Shown here in pieces: positions 1 to 9,092 of a DNA stretch of 64,000 nucleotides. The stretch lies in contig NZ_CP016286.1 in assembly GCF_001679785.1 (NCBI RefSeq), positions 4,722,501 to 4,786,500 on the forward strand, in the 5' to 3' direction. Every line of letters starts with the position of its first letter. The stretch's first letter is position 1. The DNA comes from Rhizobium leguminosarum (GTDB taxonomy: Bacteria > Pseudomonadota > Alphaproteobacteria > Rhizobiales > Rhizobiaceae). Below the pieces are notes generated by a model. It did not search any database and was not told the origin of the DNA. It saw nothing but the letters and a program-made list of their open reading frames with translations. The position numbers and the translations under genes were made by a program.

Positions 1-428
1 TCGCCACCCTCCAGCATCTCCATAACCCGCGCCATCACCGCCCGTGCCGCATCGAGTTCGGCTGACGTGAACGCAGCGCCGAGCTCGTCGGCCCAACCGG
101 CTTGCGCGATCTCGATGACACCGAGCCGCGCGGCCCCTTCTTCCGTCAGCCGCACCAGCTTGGCGCGCTGGTGCTGCGGGTTGTCGGCATAGGCGATCAG
201 GCCTTCACCCTCCAGCACGTCCGCAAGCCGCTGCACGCCCTGGCGGGCGAGGCCGAGCGCGCGGGCGATCTGCGCCACCGACATGCCGCCGCGCCGTGCC
301 GCGGCCAGCACCTGCCAGCGGGCGCTCGTCTGTCCCGCCGGCTTTGCCAACTGGTCGCCCGCCGCCGTCAGATGACCGGCGAGGCGAAGGGCGGTGATTG
401 CGAAAGCGGAAAAGGCATCCCCCTCCAT
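1..428 (-). CDS. MarR-family transcriptional regulator, 3' end outside window
   Basis: Reading leftward from an ATG at 428, the frame stays open to the window edge and encodes about 142 residues, so the C-terminus is missing. The protein has a MarR-type winged helix: a helical N-terminus, then a recognition region with AQIARALGLARQGVQRLAD and a wing near NPQHQRAKLVRLTEEG. MarR proteins are dimeric repressors that often respond to phenolic or oxidative ligands. The gene is divergent from the GFA-family gene, and two near-perfect palindromes lie in the shared promoter, so autoregulation and control of that neighbour are likely (inference). The family call is solid; the ligand is unknown. Confidence 0.82.
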   Translation of the reverse strand, partial: MEGDAFSAFAITALRLAGHLTAAGDQLAKPAGQTSARWQVLAAARRGGMSVAQIARALGLARQGVQRLADVLEGEGLIAYADNPQHQRAKLVRLTEEGAARLGVIEIAQAGWADELGAAFTSAELDAARAVMARVMEMLEGG

Positions 429-452
429 CGTCCGCTCCGGTCGATTTTGTTT

Positions 453-466
453 GACAACATGTTGTC
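453..466. promoter_or_regulatory. Perfect 14-bp palindrome, probable MarR operator
   Basis: GACAACATGTTGTC is its own reverse complement. It lies 25 bases upstream of the MarR start codon in the divergent promoter region. A second, imperfect copy sits 35 bp away. Operators of this size and symmetry are typical for MarR dimers; assignment to this protein is by position only. Confidence 0.6.
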
Positions 467-487
467 TATTTTGTATTTCATCCATAA

Positions 488-503
488 TGACAACATATTG
501 TCA
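488..503. promoter_or_regulatory. Second, imperfect palindrome of the same motif
   Basis: TGACAACATATTGTCA matches its reverse complement except at one symmetric pair, and shares the GACAACAT/TTGTC core with the site at 453-466. It lies 40 bp upstream of the GFA-family start codon. The 35-bp spacing of the two sites suggests that both divergent promoters are covered by one regulator. Confidence 0.55.
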
Positions 504-543
504 TATCTGGATACTGAAGGCAACGCCGAGGGAGGAGAGCGCC

Positions 544-948
544 ATGAAGAAAACTTACAAGGGAAGCTGCCATTGCGGCAAAGTGCATTATGAGGTGGAT
601 ATGGACCTCGAGGAGGGTACCGGCCGCTGCAATTGTTCGATCTGCGCCAAGCGCCGCTATTGGGGCGCCAACGTCAAGCCGGAGGATTTCCGGCTGATGT
701 GCGACCAGGCGGAAATGTCCGACTACCAGTTCAATACCATGAGCGGTCATCACCGCTTCTGCCGCACCTGCGGTGTGCCGGCCTTCGGCGACGGTTATGT
801 CGAAGCGATCGGCGGCGCATACGTCTCGATCAACATCGCCTGCCTCGACGATATCACCCCTGAGGAACTGGCAGCACTGCCGGTCCGTTACTCCGACGGC
901 AGGCACGATGCCTGGTGGAACGAGCCGACGGTGACGAGTTATCTCTAG
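544..948 (+). CDS. GFA-family (glutathione-dependent formaldehyde-activating enzyme-like) zinc protein
   Basis: This 134-residue protein has the cysteine pattern of the GFA/CENP-V fold: C9-x-C11 near the N-terminus, C29-x-C31-x2-C34, and C73-x2-C76. These bind zinc in the family. Members include S-(hydroxymethyl)glutathione synthase, but most, like this one, have no tested substrate, so formaldehyde activity should not be assumed. The start at 544 is preceded by GGAGGAG at 531-537; an in-frame start further upstream lacks a comparable ribosome binding site. It is divergent from the MarR gene and probably under its control. It ends inside the first arm of a dispersed palindrome. Confidence 0.85.
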   Translation: MKKTYKGSCHCGKVHYEVDMDLEEGTGRCNCSICAKRRYWGANVKPEDFRLMCDQAEMSDYQFNTMSGHHRFCRTCGVPAFGDGYVEAIGGAYVSINIACLDDITPEELAALPVRYSDGRHDAWWNEPTVTSYL

Positions 949-995
949 AGCATGATGCCGAAAAGTGTGAGCGGTTTTCGGACGACATCATGCTC
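948..995. repeat. Dispersed rhizobial palindrome, family B variant
   Basis: The element has perfect 10-bp outer arms (GAGCATGATG and CATCATGCTC), inner arms CCGAAAA/TTTTCGG, and an AGTGTGAGCGG loop region. The same architecture recurs at 21419-21467, 24889-24927 and 25156-25204, with a one-armed copy at 16226. It overlaps the stop codon of the preceding gene and could act as an RNA hairpin. Confidence 0.75.
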
Positions 996-1065
996 AGCTC
1001 GAAGTCGATGTCGGATCCTCGTCCTCCCCTTCGTCCTCTGTCCATAACGCAGAAGGAGAACGATC

Positions 1066-1509
1066 GTGAAAGACGAAGCGAATGCCAGGATCGAGGAAGA
1101 GGCGATCATCGCCATGCTGATGATGCGCGCCAAGGCGTTGGGCGAAAAAAACGCCAAGGATGCGCTTTCCTACGAGACCGAGGATGAGATCGAATTTTCG
1201 CTGGCGCCGCCGCTGGTCTACTACGGCAAGGACGAGGCGGGCCTGCAGGCCTGGTTCGATACCTGGGAAGGCCCGATCGGCGGCGATGTGCGCGATGCCA
1301 GGCTGACGGTTGGTGAGGATGTGGCTTTCTGGAGCGGCCTCACGCGCATGACCGGGACCAAGACCGACGGCGCAGCCGTCGATCTGTGGTTCCGCCAGAC
1401 CCTCGGCCTCGTCAAGCAGGATGGCCGCTGGCTGGTTGCCCACCAGCACGCCTCGGTGCCCTTCGCCATGGATGGCAGCGGCCGGGCGCTGCTCGATCTC
1501 AAGCCGTGA
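1066..1509 (+). CDS. SnoaL/DUF4440-like NTF2-fold protein
   Basis: This 147-residue protein has the layout of an NTF2-like SnoaL or ketosteroid-isomerase-type domain: an N-terminal helix (EEEAIIAMLMMRAKALGEKN), a central region predicted to be mixed helix and strand, and a closing strand WLVAHQHASVPF. Proteins of this kind bind small hydrophobic ligands or act as isomerases or hydrolases, but I cannot assign a substrate. The start is GTG with AAGGAG at 1053-1058. It converges on the MFS gene with only four bases between the stops, and it is separated from the GFA gene by the palindrome at 948-995. Confidence 0.7.
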   Translation: MKDEANARIEEEAIIAMLMMRAKALGEKNAKDALSYETEDEIEFSLAPPLVYYGKDEAGLQAWFDTWEGPIGGDVRDARLTVGEDVAFWSGLTRMTGTKTDGAAVDLWFRQTLGLVKQDGRWLVAHQHASVPFAMDGSGRALLDLKP

Positions 1510-1513
1510 AGTG

Positions 1514-2716
1514 TCAGGCAGCACTCCCCGCGACCTTCCGCCGGTCGGCGCGAATGCTCACCAATCCGACGCCCATCAAAAGCAGGATCGCCGTCGCATA
1601 GATATCCGTCGTCAATGCGTAACCGGCCGACTTTGCCAGGAACCCGGCCAGGATCGCCGGCAGGCTGAAGGCGAGGTAGCTCTGGACGTAGAAGGCCGAC
1701 AGCAGTCCGGCCCGCTCGTCCGGTTTGGCGAGCGGCATAATGGTGCCGATCGAACCGAGGAAATTGGTGCCGAAACCGGCGCCGGTGAAAATCGTGCCGA
1801 TCAGCAGCAGCGGCACATTGGCGAGATGCACGCCGGCAACGACGGTCAGGATGCCGATCGCCTTGGCCGACACGCCGAAAGCGAGATTGGCCGATGCCGT
1901 CTTGCTGCGCCTGAGATAGACGGCGATTGCTCCGCTCACCATCAGCGCGGTGACGACGGCCCCGCCCGTCAGCGGCGCCCGGCTGCCGGTTGTGCTGGCG
2001 ACCAGCGACGGGACCAGCGAGAGATAGAAGCCGGCAAGCGTCCAATTGGCGATATTGATCGGTGTGACCAGCGAGAGCGGCCGCTTCACCTGCCTGGGAA
2101 TGGTGACCCGCGGTATCAGCGAGCCGAGAGCGCCTGGCCGCGTGCCGCCGGTCTCGCCTGTCAGCCAGATGGCAGCCGCCTGCAGCGTGAAGGCGACAAA
2201 CAACAGCGCATAGACCAGATGCATCGGGAAGGGGCCGTATTGGATCAGGGCGCTGGTGCCCACTGCCCCCACTGCCATGCCGCAAAGCGGCGCGATCGAA
2301 TTGACGATCTGTCCCTTTGCCCGGTCGACATCGACGAGCGCCGCTCCGATCGAGGCGCCGGCGATCCCGGTTGCCAGCCCCTGCACGATCCGCGCCGCGA
2401 TCAGCCAGCCGGGACCGCTTGCGACGACAAAGAGGCCCATGGCGACGATTTCGAGCACGAGGGCGAAGAAGATCACCGGCTTGCGGCCGAGGTGGTCGGA
2501 GATCGAACCGGCGGTCAGCAGCGCTGCCAGCAGCGCGAAGGCGTAGACCGCGAAGATCACCGTGATCAGCACCGGCGAGACGGAGAAGTTTTCCTCATAG
2601 ATCCGGTAGAGCGGCGTCGGCGCCGCGGAGGCGCCGAAGAAGGTCGCGAGCGTCAGCGCATGAAAGCCGATCGAGGGGCGCGGCGAATTCTTGGTGGATT
2701 TGGCTGCGGCGAACAT
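1514..2716 (-). CDS. MFS transporter (drug-efflux type)
   Basis: This 400-residue protein has about 12 hydrophobic segments. The MFS signature falls in the loop after the second segment (SISDLGRKPVI-like, seen as SDHLGRKPV). The family exports small molecules using the proton gradient, and the closest architecture is the drug-resistance type. It is divergent from a TetR gene with an inverted repeat between them, the usual arrangement of a self-regulated efflux pump and its repressor. The substrate cannot be read from sequence. The protein begins at a clear ATG with no competing start nearby. Confidence 0.85.
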   Translation of the reverse strand: MFAAAKSTKNSPRPSIGFHALTLATFFGASAAPTPLYRIYEENFSVSPVLITVIFAVYAFALLAALLTAGSISDHLGRKPVIFFALVLEIVAMGLFVVASGPGWLIAARIVQGLATGIAGASIGAALVDVDRAKGQIVNSIAPLCGMAVGAVGTSALIQYGPFPMHLVYALLFVAFTLQAAAIWLTGETGGTRPGALGSLIPRVTIPRQVKRPLSLVTPINIANWTLAGFYLSLVPSLVASTTGSRAPLTGGAVVTALMVSGAIAVYLRRSKTASANLAFGVSAKAIGILTVVAGVHLANVPLLLIGTIFTGAGFGTNFLGSIGTIMPLAKPDERAGLLSAFYVQSYLAFSLPAILAGFLAKSAGYALTTDIYATAILLLMGVGLVSIRADRRKVAGSAA

Positions 2717-2730
2717 ATATAAGCCCCTTA

Positions 2731-2753
2731 AAGCTAAGCCGTTGCGTTAGCTT
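2731..2753. promoter_or_regulatory. Inverted repeat between MFS and TetR genes, probable operator
   Basis: Arms AAGCTAA (2731-2737) and TTAGCTT (2747-2753) are perfectly complementary around a 9-base spacer. The repeat starts 15 bases upstream of the MFS start codon. TetR operators are typically imperfect palindromes of this size in divergent promoters. Assignment is positional. Confidence 0.55.
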
Positions 2754-2852
2754 ATGTAGAGCGGGCATTTCATAAAAGCAAATTATTTGCGTTAATAGGT
2801 CTGTCAAAGATTTTGAACCATCGAGGTCAAAGGGCGAAAGACGGTTGCAGGC

Positions 2853-3410
2853 ATGACAGTGAAAGAGAATCTCCGTCCGGGCGGCAGAAGCGCCCGGGTT
2901 CAGGCATCGGTACACAAGGCGGTCCGTGAGCTGATGGCCGAGATGAGCCGCGCCGACGTGACGATCCCGCTGATTGCCGGCAAGGCGGGGGTAACGCCAT
3001 CGACCATCTATCGCCGCTGGGGCGACCTGCAGGAGCTTCTTGCCGATGTCGCCGTCGATCGGCTGCGGCCGGATATGCAGCCGATCGATGCCGGCAGCGG
3101 CAAGGCCGATCTCGAAACCTGGGCCGAGCAATATGCCGAGGAAATGTCCTCCGGCCCGGGCCGCGAGATGATCCGCGACGTGCTGGCGGCGCAGGCGGGC
3201 GCGAATGCCTGTAAATGCAGCGAATATACCCGCCAGCAGATCGACGTCATCGCCGAGAGGGCGAAGGCCCGCGGCGAGGCCTTTCCGGATGTCGAGCGCG
3301 TCATGGACCAGGTCGTGGCGCCGATCATATACCGCATCCTATTCGGCGATGTGCCGGCGACAGCGCGTGTGCGCGATCTGGTTGCGCGTGTCATGAGCAC
3401 GACGGACTGA
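2853..3410 (+). CDS. TetR-family transcriptional regulator
   Basis: This 185-residue protein has an N-terminal TetR helix-turn-helix at roughly residues 25-65, including PLIAGKAGVTPSTIYRRWGD, followed by a helical ligand-binding region. TetR proteins repress until a ligand releases them. The divergent MFS transporter and the inverted repeat at 2731-2753 point to local control of efflux (inference). It is followed after nine bases by the convergent end of the large histidine kinase gene. Confidence 0.86.
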   Translation: MTVKENLRPGGRSARVQASVHKAVRELMAEMSRADVTIPLIAGKAGVTPSTIYRRWGDLQELLADVAVDRLRPDMQPIDAGSGKADLETWAEQYAEEMSSGPGREMIRDVLAAQAGANACKCSEYTRQQIDVIAERAKARGEAFPDVERVMDQVVAPIIYRILFGDVPATARVRDLVARVMSTTD

Positions 3411-3419
3411 GGTTCGCTG

Positions 3420-6400
3420 TTATTCTGCGGCGGCGCGCTTGATGCCGGAAATTTGGGTGATATAGGCGCGCAACGCTGCCGGCCGCACCGGCTTGTGCTG
3501 AACGGCGATGCCGTGTCGTTCGGCCTCGCTGCGCACCTCCGGTGTGCGGTCGGCCGTGATCAGCAAAGCGGGGACATCGACGCCGAACTGCCGGCGCAGA
3601 TGCAGGATCGCGGCAATGCCGGTGCCGTCGCCGAGATGGTAGTCGGCGATGACGATATCAGGTGATCCCTCCTGGCCATCCACGGCGTTGGCGTCGGCCA
3701 GGCAATTGAGCGACTCCACCTCGCAGCCCCAGCCGCTGATCAAGAGCCGCATGCCTTCGAGGATCTTCGGCTCGTTGTCGATGCAGAGGATCTTCAGCCC
3801 GCTGAGCGGCTGGCCGGGACGGTCGGCGGGCGCAACCGCTGCTGCAGCCGCGCCCGTGCGCGAGACGTCGAGCGGCATGGCAATGCGGAATTCCGTGCCC
3901 TTGCCATGCGTCGACTGCAGCTCGACCGGATGATTGAGCACCCGGGCGATGCGGTCGACGATCGAAAGGCCGAGCCCGAGGCCGGAGGCGGTTTTCGCGC
4001 CTTCGTCCAGCCGCGCGAATTCCTTGAACACGGTGCGGAATTTCGACGGCGGGATGCCGATGCCGGAATCGATCACCTGGATGATCACCTGGTTGCCGCG
4101 CCGCCGCGCCCCGACCAGCACCTTGCCGGTGATCGTGTATTTGATGGCGTTGGAAACCAGGTTCTGCACCAGCCGGCGCAGCAGGTTGGGATCGGAGCGG
4201 ACGCGTAGCGACGTCGGCATGACCACCAGCTTAAGCCGCTTTTCGCGGGCGATCGGCGCAAAATCGGTCTGGATACGCTCCAAGAGGTCGGAGAGCGCGA
4301 CGGAGGCGAGCCGCGGCCGCATGGCGCCGGTATCGAGCCTGGAGATATCGAGCACTGCGCCGAGAATGGTCTCGACCGATTCCAGCGCGGAATCGATGTT
4401 GCGCACGATCGGGCTGTTGTCGGATTGCGCCATGCGCTCGACCAATGCCGAGGAATAGAGCCGGGCGGCATTGAGCGGCTGCAGGATATCGTGGCCGGCG
4501 GCTGCGAAAAAGCGTGTCTTGCCGATATTCGCCTCGTCGGCGGCGGCGCGTGCCTCGCCGAGTTCACGGTTGACGCGGGTAAGCTCGGCGGTGCGTTCGA
4601 CGACCCGCTGCTCCAGCGTCTCATTCGCCTGTTTCAGCGCTTTATCGGCGCTGACGCGCTGGGTGATGTCGGTGAAGGTGGCGACGATGCCCTTGTCGGG
4701 CATGGCATTGGAGCGCACTTCGATGATCCGCTCGCCGCCGCCGAGCACCAGCGAAAAGGGTTTGTCGAGCGTCAGGAAATGCCGGACAGTCTGGCTGAGA
4801 TCGCCGGGCGCGATGTCGCCGCGCTGGCTGAGCGTGGTGACGATTTCGGACAAGGGAAAACCGACCTGGCCGGCATTCTCAGGCAGGTCCAGCAATTGCC
4901 GGAAGCGCCGGTTCCAGATCGTCAGCCGGTTGGAACTGTCGAAGACGGCAATGCCCTGGTCCATCTGCGAAAGGGCCGTCTGCAACATGTCCTGGTTATA
5001 TTGCAGCGCTTCGCTCGCCTGGTCGAGCAGCCAAGCGGTGTCGGAAGAAGCATCCTCGATCTTCTGCAGGATCAATGACAGCACCAGCCGGGCCGAGGAC
5101 GAGCCGATGGCGCTGCCGAGCAGCTGTTCGCTGAAATGGATAAGCGCCATGTCGGCCGGCTGCTCGTCTTCTAGCTTGCGGCCGGAGCTTTGTTCGTAGG
5201 TCGTCAACGAGCGCTGCATGCGCTCTTCGCCGAGGTAGCGCGAGATCGCCGCCTTGAGATCGCCGACGCTGATGCGGGTCTTCCAGCCGCGCGTGGCAAA
5301 TTGCGAGCGCGAATGCCGCTTGACGAAGATGCCGGCCTGGATGCGCTCCAGCGGCTTGGCGTTGCGGGTGAGCGAGCCGACGACGAAGAAGGCGGTGTTG
5401 ACGAGCAGGCTCATCGCCGTCGCATTGACCAGCGGATCGGCGTCGGGCGCGGTGAACAGTGTAGTCCCCGGAAAGATGAAGCCGAGCACGGCGCTCGCCA
5501 CATAGGAATAATCGGGGCCGCCGAGCGAGGGCAGGAACAGCAGGTAGATCCAGATGACGAAGCCGGAGGTCAGCCCGAGGATCGCGCCGCGCGCATTCGC
5601 CCGCCGCCAGATCAGCCCACCGAACAGCGCTGGGGCGATTTGCGCGATCGCGGCAAAGGAAAGAAGGCCGATCGAGGCAAGGCCGGCGGTGCTGTCGGTC
5701 GAGCGGTAATAGGCATAACCGAACAGCAGCACGGCGAAGATGGCGCTGCGCCGGATGTTCAGCAGCGTCTTGGCGAAATTATCGCGCTGGCCGGCGCGGC
5801 CGGCGAGTTTGCGCCTGAGGAAGATCGGCATGATGATGTCGTTCGACACCATGATCGACAGTGCGACGGAATCGACGATGACCATCGCCGTCGCGGCGGA
5901 GAAACCGCCGATGAAGATGATCAGCGAAATGACGGGCATCTGGCCGGCAAGCGGCAGCGACAGCATGTAGAAATCGGCATTGCCGGTGCCGCCGAAGGTC
6001 AAGAGCCCGCCGATCGCCACCGGCAGCACGAAGAGATTGATGGCGATGAGATAGGTGGGAAACAGGAAACCTGCGAGTTTCAGCTGTTTCGGCGTTCGGT
6101 TTTCGACAACCGTCACGTGGAATTGCCGCGGCAGCAGGATGATCGCAAAGGCCGACAAGATGATCAGGGTGATCCAGCGGCTGATCGGCGTATGGTAGCT
6201 GAGCGCCGACATGACCAGCTCATTGTCGACGGTCTTGCGCCAGAGATCGGTCGGGCCATCGAAGAGAAACCAGATGACGCAGACGCCGGCCGTCAGGAAG
6301 GCGACGAGTTTGACCACCGATTCCATCGAGACGGCGAGGATCAGCCCATCCTGATGTTCCGTCGCATCCGTATGCCGCGTGCCGAACATGATGGCGAAAC

Positions 6401-6941
6401 AGGCAAGCACCAGCGTCGCGGCGAGCGGCAGGTCGAGGAAATAGAGATTGCCGCTGCCGATGCCGTAATCGGAAGGATTGACCATGGCGCTGACGGTGCT
6501 GGAGATCGCCTTGAGCTGCAGCGCGATATAAGGAATGGCGCCGATCAGCGAGAGCAGTGCGACGATCGTGGCGACCGTCGGGTTCTTGCCGTAGCGCGCG
6601 GCGACGAAATCGGCAACCGAGGTGAGCTTCTCCGCCTTGGCGAGCTCGATGATGCGGCGAAGCAGCGGCATGCCGAGGGTGAAGACCAGGATCGGGCCGA
6701 TATAGATGCCGGCAAATTCTAGGCCCCGCTGCGCCGCAAGCCCGACGCTGCCGAAATAGGTCCAGGAGGTGCAGTAGATCGCAAGGCTCAGCGCATAGAC
6801 CACCGGCCATCCGCTCAGCGTGCCCTGGCCGCCCTGCGGCGTGCCCTGGCCGCGGTTCTTGCGGTCGCCATAGCTTGCCACGGCGAAAAGCAGGAGCAGA
6901 TAGCCGAAGGCAGACGCGAATATAACCCAGCCTGGAAGCAT
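3420..6941 (-). CDS. Hybrid histidine kinase with sodium/solute-symporter-like N-terminus
   Basis: The 1173-residue protein combines five modules. Residues 1 to about 500 form a sodium:solute symporter-like (SLC5/PutP) membrane domain with many hydrophobic segments. A PAS domain follows (about 651-762), then a coiled coil (about 762-805), a HisKA/HATPase core with phospho-His near 817 ([10 protein letters not shown]) and an N-box near 931, and a C-terminal receiver with Asp near 1100 and Lys near 1150. This architecture resembles CbrA/CrbS-type sensors that couple nutrient uptake to carbon or nitrogen signalling. The attached receiver means phosphotransfer partners are encoded elsewhere. GGAGGG precedes the ATG. 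No cognate response regulator lies nearby, so the stimulus and output are unknown. Confidence 0.9.
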   Translation of the reverse strand: MLPGWVIFASAFGYLLLLFAVASYGDRKNRGQGTPQGGQGTLSGWPVVYALSLAIYCTSWTYFGSVGLAAQRGLEFAGIYIGPILVFTLGMPLLRRIIELAKAEKLTSVADFVAARYGKNPTVATIVALLSLIGAIPYIALQLKAISSTVSAMVNPSDYGIGSGNLYFLDLPLAATLVLACFAIMFGTRHTDATEHQDGLILAVSMESVVKLVAFLTAGVCVIWFLFDGPTDLWRKTVDNELVMSALSYHTPISRWITLIILSAFAIILLPRQFHVTVVENRTPKQLKLAGFLFPTYLIAINLFVLPVAIGGLLTFGGTGNADFYMLSLPLAGQMPVISLIIFIGGFSAATAMVIVDSVALSIMVSNDIIMPIFLRRKLAGRAGQRDNFAKTLLNIRRSAIFAVLLFGYAYYRSTDSTAGLASIGLLSFAAIAQIAPALFGGLIWRRANARGAILGLTSGFVIWIYLLFLPSLGGPDYSYVASAVLGFIFPGTTLFTAPDADPLVNATAMSLLVNTAFFVVGSLTRNAKPLERIQAGIFVKRHSRSQFATRGWKTRISVGDLKAAISRYLGEERMQRSLTTYEQSSGRKLEDEQPADMALIHFSEQLLGSAIGSSSARLVLSLILQKIEDASSDTAWLLDQASEALQYNQDMLQTALSQMDQGIAVFDSSNRLTIWNRRFRQLLDLPENAGQVGFPLSEIVTTLSQRGDIAPGDLSQTVRHFLTLDKPFSLVLGGGERIIEVRSNAMPDKGIVATFTDITQRVSADKALKQANETLEQRVVERTAELTRVNRELGEARAAADEANIGKTRFFAAAGHDILQPLNAARLYSSALVERMAQSDNSPIVRNIDSALESVETILGAVLDISRLDTGAMRPRLASVALSDLLERIQTDFAPIAREKRLKLVVMPTSLRVRSDPNLLRRLVQNLVSNAIKYTITGKVLVGARRRGNQVIIQVIDSGIGIPPSKFRTVFKEFARLDEGAKTASGLGLGLSIVDRIARVLNHPVELQSTHGKGTEFRIAMPLDVSRTGAAAAAVAPADRPGQPLSGLKILCIDNEPKILEGMRLLISGWGCEVESLNCLADANAVDGQEGSPDIVIADYHLGDGTGIAAILHLRRQFGVDVPALLITADRTPEVRSEAERHGIAVQHKPVRPAALRAYITQISGIKRAAAE

Positions 6942-7164
6942 TGACCCTCCGCCGGCGGAAAACCCGCCGGGACCTCCCGCAACGTGGGTCAGCTTAGGTC
7001 ATTTCAGGCACTTTGAAAATTCCTGCCGTCTAGGCCTTAAGTCAAAGACCGCGGGGGAGGTATCGCCGAATAGTTGCGATTGCCGATTGATTAATTGCAA
7101 TGAAGATGTAGCTAATGAAACCCATTGCATGTCTTTGAAAATGCATCAAAGGGAGACGGATCCG

Positions 7165-7602
7165 ATGCTCAATGAGTTCAAGGCCTTTATCGCCCGCGGC
7201 AATGTCATGGATCTTGCAGTCGGCGTCATCATCGGCGGCGCCTTCGGTGGCATCGTCAAATCGTTGGTCGATGACCTCATCATGCCAATCGTCGGCGCCA
7301 TTTTCGGCGGCTTCGATTTTTCGAATTACTTCCTCCCGCTTTCGTCGGCCGTGAACGCGCAGTCGCTCGCCGCCGCCCGCGAGCAGGGAGCGGTCTTTGC
7401 CTATGGCAGCTTCCTCACCGTGCTCATCAACTTCCTCATTCTCGCCTGGATCATATTTCTGATGGTCAAGGGCGTGAATACCCTGCGTGCCCAGGTTGAG
7501 CGCCAGGAAAAGGCTGCACCGGAGGAACTGCCCCCGCCGCCGGCAGACGTTCAGCTGCTGACGGAAATCCGCGATCTTCTCGCCACGCGCCCGACGGCTT
7601 GA
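7165..7602 (+). CDS. mscL: Large-conductance mechanosensitive channel MscL
   Basis: This 145-residue protein starts with the canonical MscL N-terminus ([20 protein letters not shown]), has the first pore helix near residues 15-45 and a second membrane helix near 75-100, and ends in a charged cytoplasmic bundle ([19 protein letters not shown]). MscL opens under membrane tension and releases solutes during osmotic downshock. The length matches the family. An in-frame upstream ATG at 7087 would add 26 unrelated residues; the start at 7165 has GGGAGA upstream and matches the family N-terminus. It stands alone between the divergent kinase gene and an aminotransferase. Confidence 0.96.
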   Translation: MLNEFKAFIARGNVMDLAVGVIIGGAFGGIVKSLVDDLIMPIVGAIFGGFDFSNYFLPLSSAVNAQSLAAAREQGAVFAYGSFLTVLINFLILAWIIFLMVKGVNTLRAQVERQEKAAPEELPPPPADVQLLTEIRDLLATRPTA

Positions 7603-7713
7603 TCCCGTCCGCTTCGGCCTGGCCCATTCATCACCAAAATCGATATGCCATCACTGGATGTCATGGGATTTGCCGGCGCAAATCCGCTATGAAGGCGGAA
7701 ACCGGAGATATGC

Positions 7714-8880
7714 ATGTCGATTGTCAGCAGCCTCAGCCCGCGCGCCCTGGCGGCGCCCGAAAGCGGGATCGTCGAACTCGTCAACTATGCCCGTGGCCGC
7801 GAAGGCCTGCTGCCGCTCTGGGTGGGTGAGGGTGATCTGCCGACGCCCGATTTCATCAGCAGGGCGGCGATCGAGGCGCTTGCCGCCGGCGAGACCTTTT
7901 ACACCTGGCAGCGCGGCATTCCGGAGCTTCGCCAGGCACTTTCCGATTATTACAACAGACATTTCGAAATCCGGCTTCCGGTCGAGCATTTCTACGTCAC
8001 CGGTTCCGGCATGCAGGCGATCCAGATTGCCGTGCAGGCGCTGACCTCGCCGGGCGACGAACTGGTTTACCTCTCGCCTTCCTGGCCGAACATTGCCGCC
8101 GCCCTCGAGATAGCAGGTGCGCGCTCAGTCAGTGTCGAGCTGCAGTTTGAAGGCGGCAAATGGGCGGTCGATCTTGATCGCATCGAAACCGCGATCACCC
8201 CGAAGACCAAGGGCATCTTCATCAACACGCCGTCGAACCCGACGGGCTGGACCGCAACGAAACAGGATCTTGGCGATATCCTGGCGCTTGCCCGCAAGCA
8301 CGACCTCTGGATCCTGGCAGATGAAATCTACGCCCGCTACTATTTTGCCGGCGGCCGCGCGCCCTCTTTCCTCGATGTGATGGACGAGGGCGACAAGATC
8401 ATCTTCGTCAATTCCTTCTCGAAGAACTGGTCGATGACCGGCTGGCGCGTCGGCTGGATTGTAGCACCGCCTGAAATGGGCCAGGTGCTCGAAAACCTCA
8501 TCCAGTATTCGACATCGGGTGTGGCGCAGTTCATGCAGAAGGGCGCCGTCGCAGCCCTTGATCAAGGCGACGATTTCGTCGCTGCCAATATCGCCAAGGC
8601 GGCCCGCTCTCGCGACATTCTCTGCGATGCGCTTGTCGCCACCAACCGCGTCGAGACGCTGAAACCGGACGGCGCGATCTACGCCTTCCTGAAGATCGAC
8701 GGCGTCGCCGACAGTCGCAAGGCAGCGCTCGACATCGTCGACAAGACAGGCGTCGGCCTTGCTCCCGGCACCGCTTTCGGGCCGGGCGGCGAACTCTTCC
8801 TGCGCGCCTGTTTCCTGCGCGATCCCACGCAGGTGGCGATCGCGGCCGAGCGCCTCTGCGACTATATCCTCAAGCTTTGA
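7714..8880 (+). CDS. PLP-dependent class I/II aminotransferase
   Basis: The 388-residue protein has the fold-type I aminotransferase landmarks: the NPTG loop (Asn175), the Asp203 (ADEIY) that contacts the PLP pyridine nitrogen, and Lys237 in SFSKNWSMTGWRVGW as the Schiff-base lysine. It transfers amino groups between an amino acid and a 2-oxo acid in the cytoplasm. The AspC/aromatic-type subgroup looks likely, but the substrate cannot be fixed from sequence. The start is supported by GGAG about six bases upstream. It is not clearly part of an operon; galE follows after 212 bases. Confidence 0.88.
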   Translation: MSIVSSLSPRALAAPESGIVELVNYARGREGLLPLWVGEGDLPTPDFISRAAIEALAAGETFYTWQRGIPELRQALSDYYNRHFEIRLPVEHFYVTGSGMQAIQIAVQALTSPGDELVYLSPSWPNIAAALEIAGARSVSVELQFEGGKWAVDLDRIETAITPKTKGIFINTPSNPTGWTATKQDLGDILALARKHDLWILADEIYARYYFAGGRAPSFLDVMDEGDKIIFVNSFSKNWSMTGWRVGWIVAPPEMGQVLENLIQYSTSGVAQFMQKGAVAALDQGDDFVAANIAKAARSRDILCDALVATNRVETLKPDGAIYAFLKIDGVADSRKAALDIVDKTGVGLAPGTAFGPGGELFLRACFLRDPTQVAIAAERLCDYILKL

Positions 8881-9092
8881 GAAGCACTGGCCGCAAGACG
8901 CGTCGTGGCGACTGAGGCGTCGATTTTGTGCCGAAATCGCCGGATCGATAAAACTCTAGCAAAGCCCGAAATCGGCCTCTAACCACGACTCCAAACATAC
9001 CCGTTCAAAGGCCTTCCAAAGGCCGTGCGATAAGAAAATTGGAAAGAAAAACCGGCGCCTGATGCCCCTGCTTCTAAAAAACGAAAGCAGGG

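Noticed and set aside
1421..2722. A 433-codon rightward open frame across the MFS gene
   Set aside because: It is antisense to the MFS gene, has no domain, and its Arg/Asp/Gln-rich composition is the typical shadow of a G+C-rich gene.
5190..6722. A 510-codon rightward open frame across the histidine kinase
   Set aside because: It lies antisense within the symporter-like domain, shows no family motifs and has shadow-type composition.
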